Shown here: positions 14,968 through 24,492 of the stretch, in pieces
Layout of the letters: each line of letters opens with the position of its first letter
Numbering within the stretch: position 1 is the stretch's first letter
Assembly: GCA_041663485.1 (NCBI GenBank)
Contig: JBAYMO010000007.1
Span: 1 to 44,754 of the forward strand
Origin: 02-FULL-45-11b sp041663485
GTDB lineage: Bacteria > Patescibacteriota > Patescibacteriia > Buchananbacterales > UBA6539
DNA length: 44,754 nucleotides
Reading direction: 5' to 3'
The notes under the pieces: model-generated
What the model saw: only the letters and a program-made list of their open reading frames with translations
What the model was told of the DNA's origin: nothing
The model's database searches: none
Translations under genes and position numbers: made by a program

Positions 14968-15807
14968 TTAATTTTTAACCAACAATAAATTATAACTAGT
15001 ATAACCAACCCTGTGATTCAAAATACCATCAATGTCAGTTCTTTGGGTTTCACCCGAATCCGAAATAATATAAATTTCAAATCCATTAACTTGAACGTTA
15101 TCCAAAAAATCCTTAGGCGATATATTGCTATCTTTAATCGCATCGGGATTAAATTCAGTGATTATAGAAAATTTATTTTTTGACATAAATAAATCTCTCA
15201 TACCGGCAAACGCCAAAGATTCACCACCTTCAATATCAATTTTAATAGCATCAATACTTTTTATATTTTGATCAATCACGAATTGATCAATAGTAATAGC
15301 TGGCACAGAAATTTTAGTAGAAGCGCTGGAAAAGACCACACTGTGACAACCGGTTCGATTAGATACTAAATAGAAGTCGACCGTACCGACATGATCAGTT
15401 ACCGCCTGGTTAAAAAGCTTGACCTGAGGAAAACGTGAAACATTTTTCTTTAGAATATTAAAATTATCTTCACTGGCTTCGAAGGCATAGACGTGTCCTT
15501 TTCGACCAACTAGTTTGGCAAATAGCTTGGTATAATAGCCTATATGAGCACCAATATCGATTACAGTCATGCCTGGTTTGATAATATTTTTGAAAACTTT
15601 GACGGTGTCGGCTTCATATCGCTTCAACAACATTTCAAGCTTCCAGTCCCAGGCGTATTTAACAGGAAAATTAAACCTCTGCATTTTGGCGTAAAAATCA
15701 ATCAAGGCAACTAAAATTGCCTTATTCAAACCGGCGAAACGCTGAGATTTAAATAATTTTTTATAAATTTTTTTCATTCTAGGAAAAATTTCGACTGTCT
15801 GGGCCAT
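14968..15807 (-). CDS. FkbM family SAM-dependent methyltransferase
   Basis: A 279-residue Rossmann methyltransferase of the FkbM type. The SAM-binding motif VIDIGAHIGYYT is near residues 94-105, AFEASEDNF gives the acidic ribose-binding position, and DAIKIDIEGGE is the typical FkbM motif IV. Family members O-methylate sugars or polyketides. Together with the following GT4 it likely adds and decorates one residue of the surface glycan. Met11 is a plausible alternative start: a TATACT box lies only 3 nt before the first ATG, which would suit initiation at 15777. Confidence 0.87.
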   Translation of the reverse strand: MAQTVEIFPRMKKIYKKLFKSQRFAGLNKAILVALIDFYAKMQRFNFPVKYAWDWKLEMLLKRYEADTVKVFKNIIKPGMTVIDIGAHIGYYTKLFAKLVGRKGHVYAFEASEDNFNILKKNVSRFPQVKLFNQAVTDHVGTVDFYLVSNRTGCHSVVFSSASTKISVPAITIDQFVIDQNIKSIDAIKIDIEGGESLAFAGMRDLFMSKNKFSIITEFNPDAIKDSNISPKDFLDNVQVNGFEIYIISDSGETQRTDIDGILNHRVGYTSYNLLLVKN

Positions 15808-15857
15808 AAAAGTATAAACAAAAATTTAATTAATAATATTTAATAGTGAAATTAACA

Positions 15858-15885
15858 TTGATAAAATAGCTAAAAGTGGTATAAT
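15858..15885 (+). promoter_or_regulatory. Promoter for the GT-C-like membrane protein
   Basis: TTGATA (15858-15863), 16-nt spacer and TATAAT (15880-15885), with the ATG at 15914. The leader would be about 22 nt, without a Shine-Dalgarno. Confidence 0.6.
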
Positions 15886-15913
15886 TCAAATTATAATTAA
15901 AGTAATTAATTGT

Positions 15914-17578
15914 ATGTTAAACAAATATAAACCGATTGGTGCTCTAATTACAGTTTACTTTTTGGCTTACTTTCTTCTCCTGCTCAATCGAGGGGTTTAC
16001 TGGGACGGATGGCTTTGGTTTTCTTTATTAAATACCGGAAAATTTTCCATTCTTTGGTCCATGATCGTAGAACAGCTTAAAATTCCAGCCACTTACTATA
16101 TCTTTCAATTTTTATTTTTTTCGGGTCAGATTGTATTAACCGCTAAAATCATAATTTTTCTCAGCTGGCTCGTGGCTGGAATCTCTCTTTTTAATATTTT
16201 AAAAATTAAATTTACTGTACGTGAAGAAGATGCATTCTTTATTTCAACCATTTTCTTTTTAATCCCGAATTTTTTAGTGAGACTAGAACTAACGATAACT
16301 GTTTACTCGGTTTGCACCGCATTATTCTTTTTGGCAGCTTGGCTTTATTTTATCGGAGAAAAAAAATCAAAAAAATATAAAATTGCACTATACTCAACTT
16401 CATATCTACTATTTCTTGCCTCATTTTTCATGAATTCATTTTTAGTCTTTTATGGCGGCTTTCTTTTAATACTATTGGTTAGTTACCTTAAACTTCAAAG
16501 CAACCGCCGGATCATTAGATCAATATTTCTATGGTTTAGACGATATTGTGTAATGATTTTGGCACCAATCATTTTCTGGCTAATCAAATCATCCTTCGGC
16601 AAACCTAGCGGTGTTTACGCCAACACTTACAGTTTCACACCATTCCAACAATCACCGTGGCACTTTCTACTTTATTCTATTGATTGTTTCTGGAATAACA
16701 TTGTCTACGGTTTATTCTGGCCCTTAGTATACTCCTTTAATGTTTTGGAAAGAAAAATCTTTTTCGTAATTTTTGCCATCATTTTTTCCATAATCTATAT
16801 AATTATCAGAAAAACATTCGTCCCCTCACCTAACCAGCCAGAATCCGATGGTACAAAATCTAATCTTTATCTATTTATTTCAGGCTTAGTCTTTTTCATC
16901 ATCGGACTGATCCCCTACTTTGCCGTTAATAAAATGCCACACCCCTATGGTTACGGCTTTGGCATGCGCCATGCTCTTCTTTTACCATTGGGTTCAAGCC
17001 TATTAATATTCTCTTTGATTAATATCTTCTTTAAAGAAAAGTTTAAACTAACCTTGAAAGTGTTAATGGTTTCTTTGTTAATCACCGCCAATATTTTTTT
17101 CTACTTTACGGCCGACATGGATTGGTATAAACAGCTAGCTATAATAAATAAACTCGGAGCTAACCCAGAACTTACCAACAACGCTTCAATTATTATTTTT
17201 AATGATCAGCTTAAGGATTTCAACTGGAATAACCGGGGCATTAGCACCCTGGAATACATCGCTTACTTGTATCAGGCTACTCACAAAACTGACAAGTTTG
17301 GCATTGAATACGACTACGTACTATATAAACCGGCCTGGAAAGAAATATTGCTTACCTATCTTGAACACAAAGATTATTATTTCTTGAACGATTATCGGGA
17401 CTATCCAACAATGCGCCAGCTTGATATTTACACTGACAGTCAGTACAAAACTCCAACAGCAGCCAATTGGCTAAAAATTAAATACTTTGAAATATTTGCC
17501 AATACGGAGAACTTCCATAAAAAGATTGACGAAGTGTTCCAACTTAAAATAACTCCGAAGACCTTTGAACCTATATAA
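15914..17578 (+). CDS. Polytopic membrane protein, GT-C-like
   Basis: A 554-residue protein with about 10-12 membrane helices up to residue 405 and a soluble C-terminal domain of about 150 residues. The first outside loop is NRGVYWDGWLW, with an Asp in the place where GT-C glycosyltransferases carry their catalytic acidic residue. I do not recognise a named family. By analogy it may use polyprenyl-phosphate sugar on the outer face, for side-branch addition. Its 3' end overlaps the convergent 4,6-dehydratase gene by 8 nt and no terminator is seen there. Confidence 0.75.
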   Translation: MLNKYKPIGALITVYFLAYFLLLLNRGVYWDGWLWFSLLNTGKFSILWSMIVEQLKIPATYYIFQFLFFSGQIVLTAKIIIFLSWLVAGISLFNILKIKFTVREEDAFFISTIFFLIPNFLVRLELTITVYSVCTALFFLAAWLYFIGEKKSKKYKIALYSTSYLLFLASFFMNSFLVFYGGFLLILLVSYLKLQSNRRIIRSIFLWFRRYCVMILAPIIFWLIKSSFGKPSGVYANTYSFTPFQQSPWHFLLYSIDCFWNNIVYGLFWPLVYSFNVLERKIFFVIFAIIFSIIYIIIRKTFVPSPNQPESDGTKSNLYLFISGLVFFIIGLIPYFAVNKMPHPYGYGFGMRHALLLPLGSSLLIFSLINIFFKEKFKLTLKVLMVSLLITANIFFYFTADMDWYKQLAIINKLGANPELTNNASIIIFNDQLKDFNWNNRGISTLEYIAYLYQATHKTDKFGIEYDYVLYKPAWKEILLTYLEHKDYYFLNDYRDYPTMRQLDIYTDSQYKTPTAANWLKIKYFEIFANTENFHKKIDEVFQLKITPKTFEPI

Positions 17579-18584
17579 TGCTTTCGACGCCTTTTTCATT
17601 AATATTGTCATCGGATGAAATTGATCTGATCTCATCGGCTTGAAAAAAGTTCGGATAATCTTTTAACTCTCGGCCTAAATCATTAGCTTTGAGGCCGGCA
17701 TAAATAGAGAATTGAGGAATAATAATATACATTTTGTCGTTCTCAAAAACGTGTTCATAATTAATTTCCTCATCAAAAAGCAACTCATGAATTTTTTCTC
17801 CGGCGCGACTGCCGACGACTTTGATATTAATTTTTTGTTTTGGAAAATACTTGTCAATAAAGATTTTAGCCAAATTATCAAGTTTAATGGCCGGCATTTT
17901 TAATATAAATATTTCCCCGCCTCGAGACAAAGTCGTCGCTTGCATAATTAATTGCATAGCCTGAGATTTTGACATAAAGAATCTTGTCATTTCTCCTTTG
18001 GTTACTCTAATCTCATGATCCATTTCCGCCTGCTTTTTCCATAAAGGCAAAACCGAACCATTAGACCAAGCAATATTACCAAAACGCACGCAACATAAAT
18101 TGGTTTCTGACTTGCCCTTATAATAATTAGCATTAACAATTAGCTTCTCCATCATTAACTTGGAAGTACCCATAATATTAGCCGGGTCAACCGCCTTGTC
18201 GGTAGAAATAGCAATGACTTTTTTAACTTTGTTTTTCAAAGCGGCATCAATAACATTTTGGGAGCCATAAATATTAGTCTTTACCGCTTCAAACGGATTA
18301 TACTCACAGAATGGAACATGTTTCATGGCGGCGGCATGAAACACAATATCAACGCCCTGAAAGGCTAAATCCAAACGTTCACGATCACGAATATCACCGA
18401 TTAAAAACCTCACATTACTGGGGTAATTCAGCTCTTCCTGAAGATAATATTGCTTATTCTCATCACGCGAAAGAATGCGAACCTGCAAAGGGTCGTATTT
18501 TAATATTTCCTTTACCAGTTCCGAGCCAATCGTGCCGGTACCACCAGTTACTAAAATGGTTTTATCCTTAAATTCATTTTTCAT
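17571..18584 (-). CDS. legB: UDP-HexNAc 4,6-dehydratase (LegB/FlaA1/CapD-like SDR)
   Basis: A 337-residue SDR of the polysaccharide biosynthesis 4,6-dehydratase group. It has GGTGTIGSEL (14-23), AAAMKHVP, and Asp129-Lys130 in ISTDKAVDP. The active-site Tyr is replaced by Met138 (MGTSK, Lys142), as in WbpM/CapD and LegB-type enzymes. It would make UDP-4-keto-6-deoxy-GlcNAc, the first step of legionaminic or bacillosamine routes. It is the last gene of the nonulosonate operon and overlaps the aminotransferase gene by 11 nt. The symbol rests on context: the step is clear, the exact end product is not. Confidence 0.82.
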   Translation of the reverse strand: MKNEFKDKTILVTGGTGTIGSELVKEILKYDPLQVRILSRDENKQYYLQEELNYPSNVRFLIGDIRDRERLDLAFQGVDIVFHAAAMKHVPFCEYNPFEAVKTNIYGSQNVIDAALKNKVKKVIAISTDKAVDPANIMGTSKLMMEKLIVNANYYKGKSETNLCCVRFGNIAWSNGSVLPLWKKQAEMDHEIRVTKGEMTRFFMSKSQAMQLIMQATTLSRGGEIFILKMPAIKLDNLAKIFIDKYFPKQKINIKVVGSRAGEKIHELLFDEEINYEHVFENDKMYIIIPQFSIYAGLKANDLGRELKDYPNFFQADEIRSISSDDNINEKGVESII

Positions 18585-19698
18585 AATTATTTAAAATTTC
18601 AATTAAATTATTAACAATATATTTAATATCAGCTTTTTTTAAACCCAAATAAAACGGCAAGGCCAAGGAATGATTGCTCATATCTTCGGATATGACAAAA
18701 TCATATTCTTTATAGTGAAACATTTTTTTATAAAAATCAAATAGATGAATTGACGGCAAATAGGGTTTTGAGGCAATACCCCTGGCTGCTAAATCCTTAA
18801 TGACCCTATCCCGGCTGATTGCCTTGTCTCTAATTTTCAATACATAAACAAACCAAGTATGGCTATTATATTTTTTCGTTTCAGGGATCTGCACTAACAA
18901 TTGATGCGCGCTTAAAATTCTATTGTACAATTCAGCCACCGCTTTTCTGGATTTAATCATTTTATCAATTCTGGAAATCTGACTTAAACCTAAAGCCGCG
19001 CTCATCTCGTCTAAACGATAATTATAGCCCAAAACTTTGTGATCAAGCCACTGCATATTTTCCGTGCGACCTTGATTTCTTAGACAACAACACAACTCAT
19101 AAACTTCTTTACTATTGGTAGTAATCATGCCGCCTTCGCCGGTAGTCATTTGTTTATTCGGATAAAAGGCGAAAACCGCTGATTCACCAAACGTGCCAAC
19201 TTTTTTACCCCGATAAGTAGCATTAATAGACTCACAGGCATCTTCGATAATCTTTAATTTATATTTTTTAGCAATTTTTATAATGGGATCCATATCAGCT
19301 GATTGGCCAAAAATATGAACAACTAAAATCGCCTTGGTTTTTTTGGTAATCTTAGCTTCAATTTTAGCCGGATCAATATTATATGAAACTGGATCAATAT
19401 CAACAAAAACCGGTTTAGCCTTGACGTACAAAATACAATTAGCCGAGGCAATAAAAGAAAAAGGCGAAGTGATTACTTCATCTCCCTCTTTAATGCCGGC
19501 CGCGATCATGGCCAGATGCAGACCGGCTGTGCCACTACTGACAGCGCAAGCATACTTGGTACCGATTGTCTTGGCAAATTTTTTCTCAAACTCCTGATAA
19601 ACAGGCCCAAGACTTAATTTGCCGGACGACAAAACCGCCATAACTCTTTTTTTATCTTGGCTTGAAATACTAGGTTTGGCTAATGGATATTTTTTCAT
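18574..19698 (-). CDS. legC: DegT/DnrJ/EryC1/StrS sugar aminotransferase (LegC-like)
   Basis: A 374-residue PLP enzyme. It has SSGTAGLHLA (54-63) for phosphate binding, Asp153 in IIEDACES, and the PLP-binding Lys182 in YPNKQMTTGEGG. It would transfer an amino group to C4 of UDP-4-keto-6-deoxy-HexNAc made by the neighbouring dehydratase, giving the diamino sugar precursor. A gene 4 nt upstream encodes a GNAT/FemAB-like protein that could acylate that amine. A generic 4-aminotransferase such as PglE is a close alternative, so the symbol is by context. Confidence 0.82.
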   Translation of the reverse strand: MKKYPLAKPSISSQDKKRVMAVLSSGKLSLGPVYQEFEKKFAKTIGTKYACAVSSGTAGLHLAMIAAGIKEGDEVITSPFSFIASANCILYVKAKPVFVDIDPVSYNIDPAKIEAKITKKTKAILVVHIFGQSADMDPIIKIAKKYKLKIIEDACESINATYRGKKVGTFGESAVFAFYPNKQMTTGEGGMITTNSKEVYELCCCLRNQGRTENMQWLDHKVLGYNYRLDEMSAALGLSQISRIDKMIKSRKAVAELYNRILSAHQLLVQIPETKKYNSHTWFVYVLKIRDKAISRDRVIKDLAARGIASKPYLPSIHLFDFYKKMFHYKEYDFVISEDMSNHSLALPFYLGLKKADIKYIVNNLIEILNNYEK

Positions 19699-19702
19699 GA
19701 GT

Positions 19703-20692
19703 TTAATTAACTTTTAAATTGTAACGATATTGGGGAAAAAAATCAATCTTTCGATCCACGCCAGACTCGGTCAACAAAAAATCATACTTAGATTGATCAT
19801 GAATCTTTTTCCCAACAAAATACGGAACCGAATACTTAGAAAATCCCGATTTGAATAAAAATAAACTATCATCGGTTTTCATCCCACCACCCAAGTTTAA
19901 ATATTTTTTGTTGTTTTTTTTAGCGTAAGCTATTGCCTCCCATAAAAGTAAATGATTGGCAAAAACATGAAAAAATTTATAGTCCGAACCGGAAAGAAAA
20001 TAATAAATGTTTTCATTATTAATAACAAAAAAAGAAGCTGCGATTACTTTACCATTAAGCTTGGCAACAAGAAGAAGCAGTTGATGACCGAATTCCGCAA
20101 GTAGATTTTTAAAGAATGATTCCGGGAAAAAATAAAAATCACTGGCTGAATTACGTGACATGGTTTGCTGATACAAATTAATAAAATCATCCAGATAGCA
20201 AAAATTTTGGTCTATTTCAATTTCTACGCCGAAATCTTTAGCTCGGCGGATAGAATAACGATGACGCTTATCAATGCTCTTCGAAATTTCTGCTTCAGTT
20301 TGATTAAGGTCAACAAAGATATTATCGTTTACTTTAATCAGATCATAATAATCTTGAAAAAAATCTTGATTTTTGTCAAAAGGATGAAAACGAATAAACT
20401 CAGAAACAATTGAATTTTTGCGACAATAATTTGTGAATTCATTTTTATACTCTGCTATAAATTTTTGATCACTTCTGGCCTTTGGTGATAAATAAATTCC
20501 GCCGTATCCATATGGGCTAACAATATCAAAGCCAATATCATTAATTTGGTTAACAAATGGTAATAATCCGATCGGACGCTTAATAAAGCTATACCGGATA
20601 AATTTATCAGCGTCTCCAAAATTAAAAGTACCCACATCTTCACCTGGTTTTACAAAAAATTTAGCCCACTGTTCGGTATAAAATATGTCCAT
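19703..20692 (-). CDS. GNAT-fold acyl/aminoacyltransferase, FemAB-like
   Basis: This 329-residue protein resembles the FemAB/BioF2-type tandem GNAT proteins: EFIRFHPF near residue 102, DKRHRYSIRRAKDFGVE (about 141-157), then a second GNAT half with LLLLVAKLNGKVIAASFFV and KYLNLGGGMKTDD. The ATG overlaps the stop of the upstream methyltransferase by 1 nt. FemAB-type proteins use aminoacyl-tRNA; other relatives use acyl donors. It lies exactly where legionaminate operons need an N-acyltransferase (LegH), and no hexapeptide-repeat LegH is present, so it is a candidate for acylating the C4 amine. This is inference. Confidence 0.75.
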   Translation of the reverse strand: MDIFYTEQWAKFFVKPGEDVGTFNFGDADKFIRYSFIKRPIGLLPFVNQINDIGFDIVSPYGYGGIYLSPKARSDQKFIAEYKNEFTNYCRKNSIVSEFIRFHPFDKNQDFFQDYYDLIKVNDNIFVDLNQTEAEISKSIDKRHRYSIRRAKDFGVEIEIDQNFCYLDDFINLYQQTMSRNSASDFYFFPESFFKNLLAEFGHQLLLLVAKLNGKVIAASFFVINNENIYYFLSGSDYKFFHVFANHLLLWEAIAYAKKNNKKYLNLGGGMKTDDSLFLFKSGFSKYSVPYFVGKKIHDQSKYDFLLTESGVDRKIDFFPQYRYNLKVN

Positions 20693-21315
20693 TATCTTTT
20701 TTTACAAATTAAAATAAATTCATCAATGGTTCTTTGCCGGTCAAATTCCGTATACATGAGCCGATCTAAAGATAAAACTTGAAAATATTGGCCATATAAT
20801 TTTTTGACGGCACTGGCCGTAAAATATTGGGCTGTACCTCGATTTTTAAATGGTGTAGTCTGATTAGAAAAAACTGCGGAATAAAATAGACCGTCATGCT
20901 TAAGAATTTTATGAACTAGAAATAAAATTTGTTTAATGTGATCAATTGAGTTCGCATAAATAGAAAAATTGTCGCAAACCAAATCAAAATAATTATCATC
21001 GCACACTTCTCCCAAATTAAGAAAATCAGAAACAAAAAATTTTGCTTGTCGCGACTTAACATTTTTTTTGGCATTTTTAATGGCTTCGGCGGCTCCATCT
21101 AAGGCATGGACTCTGAAACCTTCATTAACCATCAGTTTAGTATTTGCTCCCCCGCCACACCCCAAGTCAAGAATCCTATTCTTATTTTCAAAATCTTTGG
21201 TGTTATTTTTATAACGGCATAAAAATCTAACTAAACTTTCAGAAGGATATTTACCCCAACCATTCTTATGAAGACGATTCCAGACAGGGTCGATTGAACT
21301 TATTTTTTTTGGCAT
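20692..21315 (-). CDS. Class I SAM-dependent methyltransferase
   Basis: A 207-residue Rossmann-fold methyltransferase with motif I ILDLGCGGGANTKLM (about 48-62), the acidic residue in HALDGA, and motif for substrate pocket YFDLVCDNFS. It sits in the nonulosonate operon between the acyltransferase and the 2-epimerase. A likely job is methylation of a nonulosonate substituent (O-methyl, or N-methyl of an amidino group), as known for legionaminate variants elsewhere; the target cannot be read from sequence. Confidence 0.85.
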   Translation of the reverse strand: MPKKISSIDPVWNRLHKNGWGKYPSESLVRFLCRYKNNTKDFENKNRILDLGCGGGANTKLMVNEGFRVHALDGAAEAIKNAKKNVKSRQAKFFVSDFLNLGEVCDDNYFDLVCDNFSIYANSIDHIKQILFLVHKILKHDGLFYSAVFSNQTTPFKNRGTAQYFTASAVKKLYGQYFQVLSLDRLMYTEFDRQRTIDEFILICKKR

Positions 21316-21345
21316 AATTTTACAAGTTTTCCATCTTAAAATAAT

Positions 21346-22455
21346 TTAATTTAAAATTTTCGACTGAAAAAAATCAACAAACTGCGTAGTAAATCGACCT
21401 CGGCCGTAAATATATTTAAGATTAAAGCTTCCCTTTTTTTCTAAATTTTTTTTAATTAGTCGAATAATATTTGTTCGATTGTAATCACTAGATATAACAT
21501 TAGTATCACCATCACGATTTTTTTGTCTGTCGCCGATGTTAATAAATGGTAAATTAAACAGGGTGGTCTCGATTAAACCACTGCTTGAATTACCAACTAT
21601 CAGACTTACAACATTTAGCAGTCCAAGAAAATCGTCGCGGGGAACCGACTTATAAACTGAAAAATTTTTTAATTTTTTGTATCGATTTATTTCCTTAATG
21701 AATTGATCCGAACCGGCATCATTATTTGGATAGATAATAATAGTTTTAACGCCCACCTCCCTTATCGCCTGCAAAACCGGGCGTATTTGATCAATCGGCT
21801 TCAAGCGTGATTTAAGATCGGGATGTTGCAGATAAAGAATAACTTTTTCTCCTGGTTTAATCCTGAATTTTTCAAGAATCAAACTTGGGCTGGAAAAATT
21901 ATGATTGGCTATGTCATCGAGCCCAGGTTCGCCAAACATATAAATTTTATTCCGGTTGATGCCAGATTGATTCAATCTTTGGGCGGAAAAAATGTTACCA
22001 GCAAAATGAAAATCACTAAAGGCGGTAATGGCTCGGCGAATATCATCATCGATAGTACCACTTATATCACCCCCACCCTGATGAAATACTGTAATACCTA
22101 AATTCTTTGCCGCCAAAGCCAAAGCCAAAGTATCATATCTGTCACCCTCGACAATTACTAGATCTGGTGAATGCTTAGCTAGAAGTTGACTTACCCTAGA
22201 CAGCAAAAATGAAAAATTGCTAATCATATTCGTCGCCGTGCTTTGATTCTTTGGATATTTTATTTTAGCAATAATTTTAAATTGATCCTTATTAATTTCG
22301 TTAATCGTAAAACCATATTTTTTATCTAGATGCATGCCAACAACAATTAGCTCCAGCCTAGAAACCCGATTTAGCGATTCAAGGGTATGACGCATCAGTC
22401 CATAATCGGAACGACTACCCGTGATATAAATTATTTTTTTCTGTTTATTCGACAT
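21346..22455 (-). CDS. legG: UDP-N-acetylglucosamine 2-epimerase, hydrolysing (NeuC/LegG-like)
   Basis: A 369-residue GT-B-fold epimerase. SRSDYGLMR (14-22) is the NeuC-type start, EGDRYDTLALA (about 104-114) the family motif, and GTIDDDIRRAITAFSDFHF the helix before the HFA region. VGNSSSGLIE near residue 290 binds the UDP phosphate. It inverts C2 and cleaves UDP, releasing the ManNAc-type or 2,4-diacetamido-2,4,6-trideoxymannose precursor. The 5' part overlaps the synthase gene by 11 nt. With 4,6-dehydratase and aminotransferase in the operon, LegG is more likely than plain NeuC. Confidence 0.9.
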   Translation of the reverse strand: MSNKQKKIIYITGSRSDYGLMRHTLESLNRVSRLELIVVGMHLDKKYGFTINEINKDQFKIIAKIKYPKNQSTATNMISNFSFLLSRVSQLLAKHSPDLVIVEGDRYDTLALALAAKNLGITVFHQGGGDISGTIDDDIRRAITAFSDFHFAGNIFSAQRLNQSGINRNKIYMFGEPGLDDIANHNFSSPSLILEKFRIKPGEKVILYLQHPDLKSRLKPIDQIRPVLQAIREVGVKTIIIYPNNDAGSDQFIKEINRYKKLKNFSVYKSVPRDDFLGLLNVVSLIVGNSSSGLIETTLFNLPFINIGDRQKNRDGDTNVISSDYNRTNIIRLIKKNLEKKGSFNLKYIYGRGRFTTQFVDFFQSKILN

Positions 22456-23503
22456 ATCTGATTTTAATAATTTGATTCTTTTTAAGATTTATCTTAAGTC
22501 GGTGATTTAAAATATCTTTAACCGCCTCTGGCTTAAGGCCATGAGTCTGTGAAGTTCTTTTAAAACCAAGCTTGTCTAAAGTAATCTTATCATTGGCGTG
22601 CAAAGCGCTTTTGGCAACAATATATTTTTGCAAAACTTCTCGATTTGATCTCTCCGAAAAACTGATTTTTTTATCCGAATATCCCATCATCTTTTCAGTC
22701 AAACGAATACTCTTAACCATCTCTTTAAAACTTTTAACCGCTAAAGATGCTTGATGATCCGGACCGGGTAAATTATTATTCAACGTAAAATGTTTTTCAA
22801 TAACTTTCGCGCCCAGCGCCACGGCTAAACTAGGCGCCAAAATATCTGAAGTATGATCCGAAAAACCAACCAAGGCTGAAGGAAATTTTTTTCGATAAGT
22901 AAAAATAACATTCAAATTCACTTCTTGAAAGGGACAAGGATAGGCAGTCGTACACTGCATGATTACTAATTTAACTCTAGGTTGAACCTTCTTAATAATT
23001 TTGACAGCCAAAATCACGTCTTGAAGAGTAGCCATGCCCGTAGATAATAGTATTGGTCTTTTTTTGGCAGCAATTTCTTTCAGATAGTCATGATTATTAA
23101 TTTCAGATGAACCAATTTTCAAAATTGGTAATTTCAAATCATCAACTAAAAAATCAAGGCTTTCTTTATCATCGGGAGTGGATAAAAAAATTATCCCGAT
23201 TCTCTTTGCATACTGGCTCAAAATTCGAAAATCATGATACTTAAGTTCTAGCCTTTTAAGCATGGAGAATTGATCACCCGAACCGGTGTTATTTTTTTGA
23301 TAATCAGCTTTCTTGGTTTTTGGAACAATAATATTCTCTGTCTTCCAAGTTTGAAATTTTACCGCATCCGCTCCGGCCTCTTTGGCCGCCTTAACCAGCT
23401 TCTTGGCCAAAAATAATTGGCCATTATGATTAACCCCGGCTTCAGCAATAATAAATGCCGGCGAATTTTGGCTAATAACTTTTTTTCCGATTCTAATTTC
23501 CAT
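22445..23503 (-). CDS. legI: Nonulosonic acid synthase (NeuB/LegI-like)
   Basis: A 352-residue NeuB-family TIM barrel with a C-terminal SAF (antifreeze-like) domain from about residue 285. The synthase motifs are AEAGVNHNG (20-28), AVKFQTWKTENI (47-58), KIGSSEINN and FSDHTSD (PEP binding). It condenses PEP with the free hexosamine made by the 2-epimerase to give a nine-carbon sialic-acid-like sugar. It starts 8 nt after the Gfo/Idh/MocA gene. It could make sialic, legionaminic or pseudaminic acid; the set of neighbours favours the legionaminic type. Confidence 0.93.
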   Translation of the reverse strand: MEIRIGKKVISQNSPAFIIAEAGVNHNGQLFLAKKLVKAAKEAGADAVKFQTWKTENIIVPKTKKADYQKNNTGSGDQFSMLKRLELKYHDFRILSQYAKRIGIIFLSTPDDKESLDFLVDDLKLPILKIGSSEINNHDYLKEIAAKKRPILLSTGMATLQDVILAVKIIKKVQPRVKLVIMQCTTAYPCPFQEVNLNVIFTYRKKFPSALVGFSDHTSDILAPSLAVALGAKVIEKHFTLNNNLPGPDHQASLAVKSFKEMVKSIRLTEKMMGYSDKKISFSERSNREVLQKYIVAKSALHANDKITLDKLGFKRTSQTHGLKPEAVKDILNHRLKINLKKNQIIKIRYVE

Positions 23504-23511
23504 ATTTTTAA

Positions 23512-24492
23512 TTATTTCTTTTTGAATTTATCGCTAGTCAAACTTTCAATTCGATCAATTAATTTCAAAAGTTGGAGCTCGTCTTCGAAATCATACTCTG
23601 GCCGTTTATTTTTTCTAACATCAGCCAATAATCTTTTAATTTCTGAGACATGGCCATCTTCTCTGAATTTATAACCAGGGTAAATTGAACCTTGGGATAA
23701 GTTAATCTTTTTTTGTTTATTAGCTTGATCAATAATAATGGAATTTTTGATTTCATTCCAAATAATATTTTCTTTGTCACTAATTAGTCTGAACTCTTTA
23801 ATTACTTTTGATGAAATCAAATCAAAAACCAAAACCCCATGAACACCATTAGCGAATTCCAAAGACAAACAAATAAAATCATTGACTTGATACTTTGTGG
23901 TAAAAAATGCATTTTGATCCACCTTGAATTTCACAACTGGACCAAATAATTTAATCAGCCAGGGCAATTCAATCCGTAAAATTTCCCGCAAACCATTGGT
24001 GTTTTTATAAAAAATGAAATGCTCCCCAGCTGGCTGCCAAGGATGCCAGTCTTTAATATTTTGTCCCAGATGAAATAAAAAGTATCCCTTAAAATTTCTA
24101 TGGATTAATTTCTTTAAAGAAATAATATTCTGATCAAAAAATTCCGTATTCGAAGGATAACCCTTGATCTTATTTTTTTTAATTAGATCAGAAATTTTTT
24201 TAGTGTCCTGGGTTAAAAGATTCAACTCGGTAAAAAATGAAATTTTATTTTTAACGCAAATTTTTACGTATTCTAAATGATGATCGGGCGGCGTACAAAT
24301 TAAAACTAAATCAAAACCGTACGCAAATAAGCCATCAAGGGAATTAAGTATCTTAATTTTATATTTAACCATTGCCTCCCGAACATTGGATGGATTAATA
24401 TCAAAACCATAAATTTGTTTAATGTTGAAATATTGAAGGTTTCTAATCCTTCTTTTCCCCATGGAACCCAAACCAATGATTAATATTTTCAT
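23512..24492 (-). CDS. Gfo/Idh/MocA-like protein with degenerate active site
   Basis: A 326-residue homologue of the Gfo/Idh/MocA oxidoreductases. The NAD-binding IGLGSMGKRR (6-15) and CTPPDHHL are kept. The catalytic Lys of the EKP motif is Leu (Glu89-Leu90-Asn91), and the G-G-x3-D-x2-H active-site helix is absent (NGLREILRIEL instead). The C-terminal beta domain seems complete. It may bind NAD(P) and act as partner or regulator rather than enzyme, or it may have a new activity. It overlaps the intact paralogue gene upstream by 4 nt. Confidence 0.8.
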   Translation of the reverse strand: MKILIIGLGSMGKRRIRNLQYFNIKQIYGFDINPSNVREAMVKYKIKILNSLDGLFAYGFDLVLICTPPDHHLEYVKICVKNKISFFTELNLLTQDTKKISDLIKKNKIKGYPSNTEFFDQNIISLKKLIHRNFKGYFLFHLGQNIKDWHPWQPAGEHFIFYKNTNGLREILRIELPWLIKLFGPVVKFKVDQNAFFTTKYQVNDFICLSLEFANGVHGVLVFDLISSKVIKEFRLISDKENIIWNEIKNSIIIDQANKQKKINLSQGSIYPGYKFREDGHVSEIKRLLADVRKNKRPEYDFEDELQLLKLIDRIESLTSDKFKKK

